This document shows positions 21,977-31,008 of a stretch of DNA of 64,000 nt, piece after piece. The translations under genes and the position numbers were made by a program. The number at the start of each line of letters is the position of its first letter. The first letter of the stretch is position 1. Origin of the DNA: Musa acuminata AAA Group (taxonomy: Eukaryota > Streptophyta > Magnoliopsida > Zingiberales > Musaceae); contig NC_088355.1 in the NCBI RefSeq assembly GCF_036884655.1, positions 23,839,501 to 23,903,500 of the forward strand, given 5' to 3'. Under the pieces are notes generated by a model. It did not search any database, was not told the DNA's origin, and saw nothing but the letters and a program-made list of their open reading frames with translations.

Positions 21977-22401
21977 TGTTAGAGCTAGCCCCAGGATATT
22001 TACCAAAGGATAATTTTGGCAACACAACAAGATAATAAAGCGGAAAGAATAAAGCGACAAGAACAAACAAAACACCAGAACACCAGATATACGTGGTTCG
22101 GTCAATTGACTTTGACCTACATCCACGGAAGAAAGAGGAGCAAATTACTACTATAAAAGAGGGACACTTACAAATGCCTTAGGAAATGTTCCTAGGCCAT
22201 AAAACACCTTCAGCTTCCTAAACAAGAAGACTTCAAACCATAAGCAGGTTTTCTTGTGATGCCTGCTGTACTTCTTGTGGTGTCTGTGGTACTTCTCGTG
22301 GTGTGTCTAACATCAAAGCTCAGGCCCTTATTTATAGTTCCAAGACGAGACAACAAGTCTGATTTTCCCGATGTGGGACTATGGGACTTGCCAAACTAAC
22401 A
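21977..22401 (-). repeat. Copia 5' LTR (425 bp)
   Basis: The minus strand starts TGTTAGTTTGGCAAG and ends GAGCTCTAACA-like (…GCTCTAACA), with TGTT/AACA termini. It includes a TATA-like ctataaataag (about 22330-22340). It directly precedes the PBS. Confidence 0.87.
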
Positions 22402-23783
22402 TGAATACATTTGTGAGAGATTTGTGTCCTTGCGTCATTTGTTTTTAAAAAGGCACATGTAAGCTTCGTTGTTCCGCGTGTGCTTCCGATATATGCTACT
22501 TATTGTTGAAACTGCCCTTTTGTACTCTGGTGTGTGGGATTGTCTGGACCTTTACCATAAGTGGTAAAGGGTATGCGCTATTTGCCCGCTTTGTGGGGTC
22601 CCGTTATGTGGGATATTCTGGACCTTTGCCAGAAATGGTAAAGGGTATGCGCTTGTTGCCCGCTTTGTGGGTATGTGATTAGAGCCTGCGATGCTCTGCC
22701 GGCCCCCTTTGACTTCACCTAGACGTGGGTGGATGTAGCTCCCAAACGTGGGAGACTTTTGTCAGGTGGTCATTCAGAAATGGATGAATCACATTCTGAC
22801 TGAGATCCCACTACACCATCTATATGTTTAATATGACATCCAGAGTTTTGGTGAGTTATTTCTGTTCATACTCTGGATAAGATTGATATGATTGCAATGT
22901 CAAGGACGACGTTTGAGCTCTTGTACGATATGTGTACCTATATGTTCTGAAAGGCTTCATTCATTGATGATTTTGCTTCGAAATGTTCCATATGCCGTTG
23001 ATATGCTTCGAGACATTTTATATGCCATTGATAAGCTCCGATATGTTTCCTTTGTTTCTGATATGCTCCAATTACTCTATGCCCCATCTGTCAGGAACCA
23101 AATAAGCATGATTGAAAGGAGAAACTGTGATTCTGCTCCTAATGATATTATGTCTACGAAATCGTATATTCTGCTTTGTGTTTTGAAACTGTATCTCTTT
23201 GGAAATTGTACCCTTTTGATATGGATATGTTAGTCACTTGCTGAGCTCTTTATGCTCACCTCGTTTGTTGATAAATTTTTCAGGATAGCGTATCGCTTGC
23301 TTAAATGTTAAGAATGGGCTGAGGCAGTGGAAAGTTTAGAAGACGTTGGGCAGAACTTTTGTTAGCATACATGTAGTTGTGTATAAGCTACCTTGCATCT
23401 AATGAAATGTGACTATGAATCTAAACTTATGGATTTTGTGTAAGTTAATGGATCCTTCATGTATAGGGTTTTGGAATGTTAAATTAAATTCGTGTAATGA
23501 TATGAACTTATGGTAAATCGTTATATATGGTGACTGCATAGAATTCCCCACTTGTGGATTTACACTGTGGTTTTTATTTTGATGAGTTGAGTTCAGATTG
23601 AATGAATTATCGAGTGATGTGTGCTATGTTTATGAATTGCACAGGGTTATGAAGTGGTAGATTATAGAAGTGAAAATTTTTATCTGAATGTTTTCTTAGT
23701 GACCTCAAATGTGTGTTTGGATCCTGGGTTAGTTGTGATGAAGATTTAAGAATATTATCGATATATTTTGTGGGGGCGTGACA
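22402..23783 (+). repeat. Right half of the Tekay-like 3' LTR
   Basis: It continues the LTR begun at 13939 and ends GGGGGCGTGACA. It contains a tandem duplication of about 74 bp (about 22530-22680; the units share tctggacctttrcc and gtaaagggtatgcgc). No gene is seen. Beyond 23783 a different element starts, with gcaac as a possible target duplication. Confidence 0.72.
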
Positions 23784-25270
23784 GCAACCAAGAGGGTCAT
23801 TCAATTACACATATGCTCATGTTCAATGGGACGGATTACACATATTGGAAGACTAGAATGAGGATCTTCCTAATTTTAATGGATTTTAAGCTTTGGAACT
23901 TTGTCAAAAATGATTTTCAAAAGTCTTCTCTTCCAATGAATGATTGGAATGAGTTAGAGAAGAAGACTTTCACTTTATATGCCAAGGCTATGAATGCCTT
24001 GTTTTATGCATTAGATAAAAACTAGTTTAATCGAGTGTCAATTTGTGAAACGACTTTTGATATTTGGCACACACTCAAAGTGACTCATGAAGGCACTAGT
24101 AGAGTGAAGGAGTCAAAAATTAATCTTTTAATGCATTGGTATGAATTATTTTGAATTAAACCGAGTGAGACCATTGGAGATATGTACACCCGATTTACGG
24201 ATGTCATCAATGGTTTAAAAGGACTTGGTAAAAGTTTCTCAGATTTTGATCTCATTTATAAATTTTTAAGATCCCTTCCAACGAGTTGGGACCCTAAAGT
24301 AATGGCTATTCAAGAGGCAAAGATCTAAATAATTTTCCTCTTGAAGAACTAATTGGGTCACTAATGACCTATGAAATGACATGTAAAACTCATGAAGAGC
24401 TTGAGGACACCCTTCCAAAGAACAGGAAGGATATGGCACTGAGAACACAAGAAGACCACTTGAAGGAAAACTCAAGTGATGAGGACCTTGATGAAGACTT
24501 GGCACTTTTAACAAGGAAATTTAAAAAATTCATAAGAAGAAATAAATTTAAAAATGACACTAAATGTAAATTTGAACCCAAGAAAGATTAAGTAATATGC
24601 TACGAATGCAAGAAACCGGGACACTACAAGAGTGAATGTCCCCATGCCAAGAAGAGGACACTAAAGAAGAAGGCTCTCAAAGCAACATGGGACAACTCAA
24701 GTGCATCCGAAGAAGAGGAGCCAACCAACACCGAGCAAGTTGCTCACTATGCACTGATGACCATTGAAGATGAGGTAACAAGTTCAATTGATGCAAATTT
24801 ATTATTTGATGAACTATTAAATGCTTTTCATGATTTATTTGATGAATGTAAATCAAGTAGTAAAAAATATAAATTGTTAAAAAAGGAGCATGATTCTCTT
24901 GTTAGTAATTTCGATAAATTAAAAATTGAGCTTATGCTATGTAGTAGCTCCATGCTATAAATTAAAATTTTCGATAAATTAAAAATTTAGCTCCATGTAC
25001 GAAATGCCATGAAGTAGAAATGCTTAGAAAGAAAAACTTGCTACTCAAAGATACCTTAGAAAAAATTGAGGTTAGTGTCACGTTCATAAAAGAATTGGAA
25101 TCGGATTTGTGAGTAGCACTCACCAAAATCCAACCACCCCAAAACAAATGTAACTTTTGTTGCAAACTTAGACATATAGTTTATCATTGTCCATTTAAAA
25201 AGTGTAGTTCACACAAATTGATTTGGGTTCCTAAAGGAACCGTAAAGAACTCCATGAAAAATGATGCATC
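23784..25270 (+). pseudogene. Degenerate SIRE-like Ty1/copia gag
   Basis: Translation gives NGTDYTYWKTRMRIF… and on through MYTRFTDVINGLKGLGKSF, closely matching the gag at 36377-37285. Unlike that copy, this one extends through a CCHC knuckle (CYECKKPGHYKSECP, about 24600), an acidic stretch, a coiled-coil-like segment (LLKKEHDSLVSNFDKL, about 24870) and a second knuckle (CNFCCKLRHIVYHC, about 25150). In-frame stops at about 24025 and 24154 and frameshifts (for example near 24330 and 24590) disable it. The start is missing because the Tekay-like element sits there, and the 3' part is cut at 25271 by a gypsy LTR. The copia/SIRE assignment rests on the gag type. Confidence 0.78.
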
Positions 25271-26423
25271 TATTAGGACTCTAGCTTGGAGAGTCTTAAT
25301 TGAGATGGACATTCATGTAAAACCTACCTAAGCCGACCCCTATTAAAGAGGTAAAGAGGCCGGCTAGGGTTAGGAGCTTGTTTCTTAGAGTAGAAAAAGG
25401 AGTTGTAAAGGAATAGGAGTCTTGAGTAGGAGTCATATTAGGAGTTAGTTAGAAGTAGGAGTCTTGAGTAGGAGTCCTATTAGGAGTTTGTTTAATCTTG
25501 ATATTTTACGTCTAATCTGCTATACTTGAAAATCTGCATTGTAAAATTTCAGCTGCATAGCACTGTTTGTTTGATCTTGATACTACGTTGTTTCTGTCCA
25601 AATCTCGACGAAATTTTTATGATAGTTTTAACACTTCCTAAAAGTGGAATTCCCTTTGGTGTTATAAAATAATTCTCAATATAAACCACTGATCTTTTAC
25701 GTCCAATCTGCTATACTTAAAAATCTGTGCTGTAGAAAATTTCAGCCGCATATTGTTGCCTTAACCCATCTATTTGCAATCTTTTTTGAATTAAATTTCT
25801 TATATACTTCATAGATCAATTGGCTTCCATCTAAGATTGATCTATTAAGAAATTCATCTCTAAAAATGATTTTGTGTTGCTGCAAATTTTCGTCGTAACC
25901 CGCTGAAATTTCTCGATGAGAATTTTGCAATAAAAAATTGCACCAATTTCCTTGCTATTACACTGCCAAAATTTTCTTGAATAAATTAGATATCTTTCTG
26001 TCATATAAAATGTGATTTTTCTATCAATTCCCTCCTCAATTCTCTCATGTTTTTGGTGGAAATTACATCGAGAAACCGTTGTTTCTTCGACGACAATTCT
26101 ACTCTTACAAGACAGCACATACTTGCTGCAACTTCCACTTATTTCTATCAAACCTTTGCTACCATCTACCACAGATCCAAAACTTTCATCTACATCCCTA
26201 AAACTCCACCAAACCACACCCTCAAACTACACCTAAAATAGCCACAAAACAAGCCTAAACCGTAGCCTACATCCACCAATCTACCAACCCTTTCGACCAT
26301 CACCTCTCCCAACCAATACATGCCTTTAACCCAACAACAAAAGAGAGATCTTAACATCACAGATTTGACAGCATAAATTATGGCATCCGAGGAGATAATT
26401 AATGCTAAATTTGGTAGCATAAT
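25271..26423 (+). mobile_element. Gypsy B3: LTR start, leader and first gag codons (fragment)
   Basis: 25271 onward (tattaggactctag…) matches the start of the gypsy B2 LTR at 57183. At about 25500 it jumps into the B-type leader, so the LTR end and PBS are deleted. The leader (25500-26378) parallels 57840-58854, including the repeated 'caatctgctatactt' block. A gag start follows (ATGGCATCCGAGG at 26379) and is open for only about 15 codons before the sequence changes at 26424. Confidence 0.75.
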
Positions 26424-27475
26424 TTAGCCCCTTGTCGATCGCAGCCACGCCTCGAGCGTCGTCGCCTTCCAGCCGATCCACCACCACTGCCAGCCACCGT
26501 GCGGCGACCGCTGCTCGCCTCCCAACCGCCGCTCCCCCTAGCTCGAGCGAGAATGACTGCCGCCACTCCCCCTTGCTCTGCCCCCTTGTGAACGAGAAAC
26601 AGGGCAATCCTCGCCACTGCTGCCGGTTGCCACCACCGTCGCCACTGCTGCCCAGCTAGCGACGACGCCGCTCGTCGCCCAACCTGCCACGACTACTGTT
26701 GCCAGCCACCATAGCCTTCACCTCAACCCCCTCGATCTGCACCATTGCTGCAGGCCCCTTGCTCTGCATCTTTGCCACAGCCGCCGGTTGCCACCACTGC
26801 AGCCTCAACCCCAGCCACTTCAACGCTACCTCCCTCTTGTTCTGCCTCTGCTGCTGCAGTTGTCGGTTGGCATCACCGCAGCCTCAACCCGACTGCTTGG
26901 CGATTGCTTCCTTGGGTCACAGTAGTCACAACCGTCGCCTTTTCAGCCTCAGCGCTCTCATCTCACACAGTGACAAAAACACAGGGCAGCAACTCTTCCT
27001 CCATCTTAGCCACCGCAGCGGTGAGTCCTTGCCGGCACTACCCCCAACCACATCACCATCGCTGCCTCGCTGCCCTCAGCAGCAGCGATCCCTCCACGCA
27101 GTGACTACAACAAGCATCGTTGCCTCTCACCAGTGCCTCCTTCCGCAGTGTGACAGAAACAGAGCAAAGCTGCCTTCCATCCGCGTCGTCGCAGCCATCG
27201 CAGCGGTGAGCCCTTGGCAGTGCTGCCCTAGCTGCACCACCATCGTTGCCTCCAAGCCCTTAGCAATAGCAATCCCTCTACGCAGTGACCGCAATAAGCA
27301 TCGCTGCTTCCCATGCGGCGATTGCAGCTACATCCTTGCATCCTCGTAGCAACCCTTCATTCTCATAGTGTTGCCACCGACTGCGTCACAACAGCAGCAC
27401 CGAATAGGGCAATGTTGATGCCCTTGACCGACACCAAAAACAGGAGTTGAGATTACAGATTTGCAGTCTTACGCA
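26424..27475 (+). other. GC-rich Pro/Ser/Ala-codon-biased leader segment of gypsy B4
   Basis: A run of about 1 kb rich in C and in cca/gcc/tcg triplets, with degenerate internal repeats (…cttgctctgc…, …cagcctcaacccc…). It contrasts sharply with its AT-rich neighbours. It lies just upstream of a gag ATG at 27476 and ends with a stretch like other B-family leader ends (gattacagatttg). Open frames here (for example 26699-27349) are low-complexity and resemble no family I know. I treat it as untranslated leader. Confidence 0.5.
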
Positions 27476-29305
27476 ATGGCCACTGATAACTCGGCGAAAG
27501 CACAAATGAGAGCATTGGAAATTAGAATTGAGAACCAGTTACAAAAAGTACTTAATAATTTCAAAAAGGACTTACTGGGGAGCTTTAGTAAATTTCAACA
27601 AGGTAGGAACTCAAGTTCTACATTGCACAAATCTGAAAATACTAGAAAAGGGCCCCAAGATTGTGACACAATCTACTCATACATGAAGGTGGATGTACAG
27701 CTCTCAAAAATTTGTCAGACTTCTACAGTGTTAGAATATCAGAGTAGGTTTGAAAGATTATCAAATCAAGCTAGAGATTGGTCGGAACGATAACTTCTGG
27801 ATACATTTATTGAAGGTCTTATTCCAGAGATCCAATGTGAAGTTAAGGCTCGTCAACCTCGCACTATGATAGCTACGATCTCATTCGCACATCTACATGA
27901 GAAAAAAATCAACAGGGAAAATCATGGAAATAGAAGTGACAATAACCAGATGATCAGTAAGCCACCAGTCCTATCTATTCCCAACCAAAGCCTTGACACC
28001 CGAAGACTAACCCAAGAAGAACTTAAGGAAATATCAGCAAAGGGTTTGTACTATGATGAAAAGTGGAGTATGGAGCACCGATGTAAACAAGGGCAACTTC
28101 TGATGATTGAGCCAATTAGAGAGGAACCAGAAGTAAAATAGTTGGACTCCGATCATAAAGGTATGAAAACTACTGAAGATATTGAAGTCATCGCACATAC
28201 AGTGCATGCATTGGCTAGTTATGCTAACCCACAAACTATGAAAATCGGAGGAACTTTGAAGCATCAACCTGTCACTATTTTGATTGACACAGATAGCACT
28301 AATAATTTTATGGACAAGAAAGTTGCAGCCCAATTAGCCTACCACATTGATGGCTGTGATATATTTTTTTTTTTTTTGGTAAGTAAAAGTAAAATTCATT
28401 ATGTGTAAATGAATAGTTATGACTACACATGCTGTAGACAAAGCCAAGTAACTCATAGAGTGCTAATGCGATAGTTATGACTACACATGCTGTAGACTAT
28501 AACTATCTGTGGGTACATTATTTGGCATCATTCCCAAGATCTTTAGCTAATAGCAAAATTAAATTTGATAAAAATATCTTTTTCTCTTCGGGTGAAGTGC
28601 TCAGTTTTGAGTTCATGCTCCATACAGGATCTTGAGTCTCTAATAATCTCTTTCAAGAGCTGAGCATTGTTTGTGTGTTGACATTCAAAGATTCTATTAC
28701 ATCTCTCCTTCCACATCCACCAAATAGCACATCTGAAAATAACCTTTGCCAGTTGTGTAAGAGGCCCTTTTCTTGAGAAACATTGCATAAGGTCGCATAG
28801 TTCTTGGTGCAAGTTTGGTTGCGGCAGTCTATTGAGTTCAAATCGCTGGAGAATCTCCTTCCATATCCATTTTGTATAATCACAAGCAAAATAGAGGTGG
28901 TCAACAGTTTCTTCTTGTTGCAAACAAAGGGAGCATCGGTTAACATGATAGATACCTCTTCTTTTCATATTGTCTATTGTAGGTAGTTTATTGAGAAGGG
29001 CCTGCCATGTACATAAGGAGTGTCTTTGTGATCCCGGTCGATCCCATGTCCAACTGCTTGGGACCCACTTGTATATTTGAAGCTGATGGACGGATTTTAA
29101 CTTATGATAGCAAAGGCCAGAAATTTCTTACAACGATTACTACACTGAAAGAACGACCTATTGCTTACACTGTCAAAAAGTGGAGACCGTACTTAATTGA
29201 TCAACGGGTTGTAATGCGTTGCAGATAGCCTTTGACTGAAGTGCTAAAAGATAAGCTCCCCGAGATTGATGCTGCTCAGCCTTGAGGACAAGGCTGATTT
29301 GAAGA
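27476..29305 (+). pseudogene. Gypsy B4 gag-pol remnant, heavily deleted and split by LINE-J
   Basis: The gag starts at ATG 27476 (MATDNSAKAQM…) and follows the B2 gag, with an internal deletion. It has stops at 27791-27793 and 28139-28141. The knuckle-like motif is decayed (LYYDEKWSMEHRC where B2 has CWHCDEPWSREHRC). The protease site reads LIDTDSTNNF, with the catalytic Gly changed. LINE-J interrupts it at about 28367-29071. Beyond that a scrap of protease (ADGRILTYDS) runs into a scrap of RNase H (KKWRPYLIDQR) and a short C-terminal piece, so RT and integrase are gone. It then reaches a purine-rich tract (gaagagggagg, about 29292) and the LTR. It is non-functional. Confidence 0.78.
28367..29071 (-). 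mobile_element. LINE-J: 3' fragment of the LINE inserted into gypsy B4
   Basis: T14 at 28364-28377 is the A-tail on the minus strand. The insert matches the 3' UTR and the zf-RVT end of ORF2 (28543-28968, 141 codons open) and stops at a point equal to about 15868 in LINE-D. tatattt flanks it at 28360-28366 and 29072-29078, a probable 7-bp target duplication. Part of the 3' UTR is replaced by a second copy of a 26-bp segment (28413-28438 and 28471-28496). Confidence 0.87.
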
Positions 29306-29615
29306 GGGAGGAACTATTAGGACCCTTTTACTGAGCTTTTCAATAATGTTTATTAAGTCTGTTTAGTCCAGTTGTTTATTGAGTCGGTTTGGTTTAGTTA
29401 GAGTCAAGTAGAGGTTTATTTAATATTTATTTATTATTAGAGTTCATGTCCTGATGGACTCTGGGTGGAACTCATAAATAGGGATGTAATTGCTTCTTTT
29501 CAGTAATCTATGAAAAATACTATTCTATCTTTTGACAAACCCTAGGAAGCCGATCCCCTCGAAGCGATCATCATCATTCCCTCTTCTCCCACGATAAGAC
29601 CTTAGGGTCTTATCA
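29306..29615 (+). repeat. Gypsy B4 LTR (about 310 bp)
   Basis: It begins tattaggaccctttt after a purine tract and ends …ggtcttatca. A TATA-like cataaataggg is at about 29474. A PBS follows at once, so the LTR has internal sequence on both sides. The first dinucleotide is TA rather than TG, probably a mutation. Confidence 0.7.
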
Positions 29616-29699
29616 ATTGGTATCAGAGCGACGATAAGACTTTAGGGCCTTATCATTTGGTATCAAAGCCTACGATAAGACTTTAGGGTCTTATCACCC
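29591..29699 (+). repeat. Triplicated LTR end plus PBS unit with a palindrome (about 40-bp period)
   Basis: Three units start acgataagac at 29591, 29631 and 29672. Unit 1 contains a perfect palindrome (gataagacc-ttag-ggtcttatc) and then TGGTATCAGAGC at 29618-29629. Unit 2 has a decayed PBS (tggtatcaaagc). Unit 3 keeps the palindrome but no PBS. The LTR end and the primer site were duplicated together. Confidence 0.85.
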
Positions 29700-29800
29700 T
29701 ACTACGTAGATCACCGCTAGAGAGGAGGACGTATGACCTCCTTCATCATCTCCAACAGATCTATAGGGATTCATAGATATACGATCTCCCTAGGTAATAT
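29700..29800 (+). other. Leader-like sequence after the B4 PBS
   Basis: About 100 bp without ORF or repeat, between the PBS units and a SIRE-like LTR scrap. By position it is the start of a gypsy leader. Confidence 0.4.
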
Positions 29801-30225
29801 TGTTAGGATCAAGAGTAGCACTATGAGGGGGGGGGGTGAATTAGTGCAGTAGAAAAATAATTGATTTTGAAAAATATTCATTTCGGTTAAATCCGTTTAA
29901 GAAAGATATTAAACTTGAAGGGAACATAAGCGTATAAAGAGAAAGTTAAGGAAGATTGTAGTAATGTAATTCGCTTAGATAGAAATGTATACCATAATTT
30001 AGAGTGGTTCAGTCATTGTGACCAACATCCACTTTCGATTCCTCCTCTGTCGAGGTCATTAGCGTCCACTAATGGTCTTCCTTCAATAGGCGAAAACTAA
30101 CTACCTTTTACCGGGTTTATGAGATAACCCTTATAAGCCTCACTCCTCTTTCTTCGATGGTTACAAAGCTAAGAAAGGGAGGGGAGGACTCTTCTCACTT
30201 TTACAACACTTTTTTTAGTCATAGG
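29801..30225 (-). repeat. Divergent SIRE-like LTR fragment
   Basis: It starts tgttaggatcaagagtagc with a G-run and gtgaattagtgcag. This corresponds to the reversed LTR end seen at 62932 and, in plus orientation, at 36326. The block ttagagtggttcagtc…tcctcct near 30000-30050 parallels 63620-63665. The 18-bp array present in the other copies is missing here. The right boundary is approximate. Confidence 0.65.
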
Positions 30226-31008
30226 TGCCCAGCAAGCCAATCACGTGAGTGATGGCACGTGTGACTTGACATGGAATTTTTTACTTATTATATTTTGGCA
30301 TTTATTACTTTATATTAACTATTGCATATATGCATGCATATATTATGATGTCCTTAGATCTATGCAATGGAAATCAGATCGTGACGAGATCACGATAATG
30401 AGATCGATTCGCCTTTAAACATAGATCCTAAATAATCCCGGTCATAGGTTTACTTAAGAGGGACATCGAGATAATCGGACAGATTGATGTACTGTATACC
30501 CGTCCATATGATGGATGTAGCTGGTCTCATAGCTACTCGTATAGGGACACTATGGATATAATACTGGTGCTTATTGGAGAATGAGTTCACTGATTGATCC
30601 GCTTATGGAATGTTGGATGGTTGATGATGCGTTATTGTCAGACGGTGATTTCATAGTTCCAATGGTGTCTCTAACCCTTAGACTTGAGACACCAAGGATA
30701 TCTTGTATGAGTGCTCTATTCTTTTATACCAGACTTATAGGTTTGGATGTCCCAGATCTAGTATAACCAGTCATTGGGAGTAATAGTCGACCTTACGAGG
30801 GCTATTGAGTGTCGATAGAGGACCATCCACTCTCAACTTTATGAGAGGAATATCCCATGTGTTCTTGCTCAAACAATTCCCTGGACAGGGTCATTCAGAT
30901 TGAGAGAGAAAGAGTTCTCCAGAAGAATCCGATTAAAGCGAGACTCGAGTAGAAACCATATGGGTCTGACAGCACCATGCCCGGTATATGATCTTTAGGA
31001 TATTAGAT
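30226..31008 (+). mobile_element. Non-coding scrap of an LTR element (LARD-like)
   Basis: It begins near tgcccagcaagccaatcac and ends before gypsy gag sequence at 31009. There is no credible ORF; the 61-codon frame at 30581 shows no family features. From memory, the part around gagagagaaagagttctcc recurs in non-coding regions of plant LTR elements, but I cannot check this here. Confidence 0.4.

Larger units (their letters stand above)
20295..22401 (-). mobile_element. Internally deleted Ty1/copia element (5' LTR, PBS, gag-protease, RNase H tail)
   Basis: On the minus strand the order is LTR (22401-21977), initiator-Met PBS (21973-21962), and a 521-codon ORF. The 3' end is cut by LINE-D before any 3' LTR. 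Integrase, RT and most of RNase H are missing. It was inserted into the Tekay-like LTR. A possible 5-bp target flank is tgaat at 22402-22406; its partner is lost. It is non-autonomous. Confidence 0.85.
10196..23783 (+). mobile_element. Tekay/Del-like chromovirus (Ty3/gypsy), 5' end missing, 3' LTR split by nested insertions
   Basis: It contains the gag zinc knuckle, protease, RT, RNase H, integrase and chromodomain (10196-13889), then a purine tract (aagggggggagag, 13926-13938) and a long 3' LTR. The LTR starts TGTAACACCCC at 13939. It is interrupted at 15165 by LINE-D plus a copia element, resumes at 22402 and ends GTGACA at 23783. The LTR ends are imperfect inverted repeats (TGTAACACCCCT and TGTCACGCCCCC on the opposite strand). 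Chromodomain, long LTR and RT motifs fit the Tekay/Del clade. The 5' LTR and N-terminal gag are absent. Confidence 0.82.

Noticed and set aside
26699..27349. 216-codon frame as a host gene
   Set aside because: Low-complexity Pro/Ser/Ala/Leu content, no domain, another open frame on the opposite strand, and a position in a gypsy leader.
29618..29629. tRNA gene fragments at TGGTATCAGAGC sites
   Set aside because: These are retroelement primer binding sites at LTR borders; no tRNA fold surrounds them.
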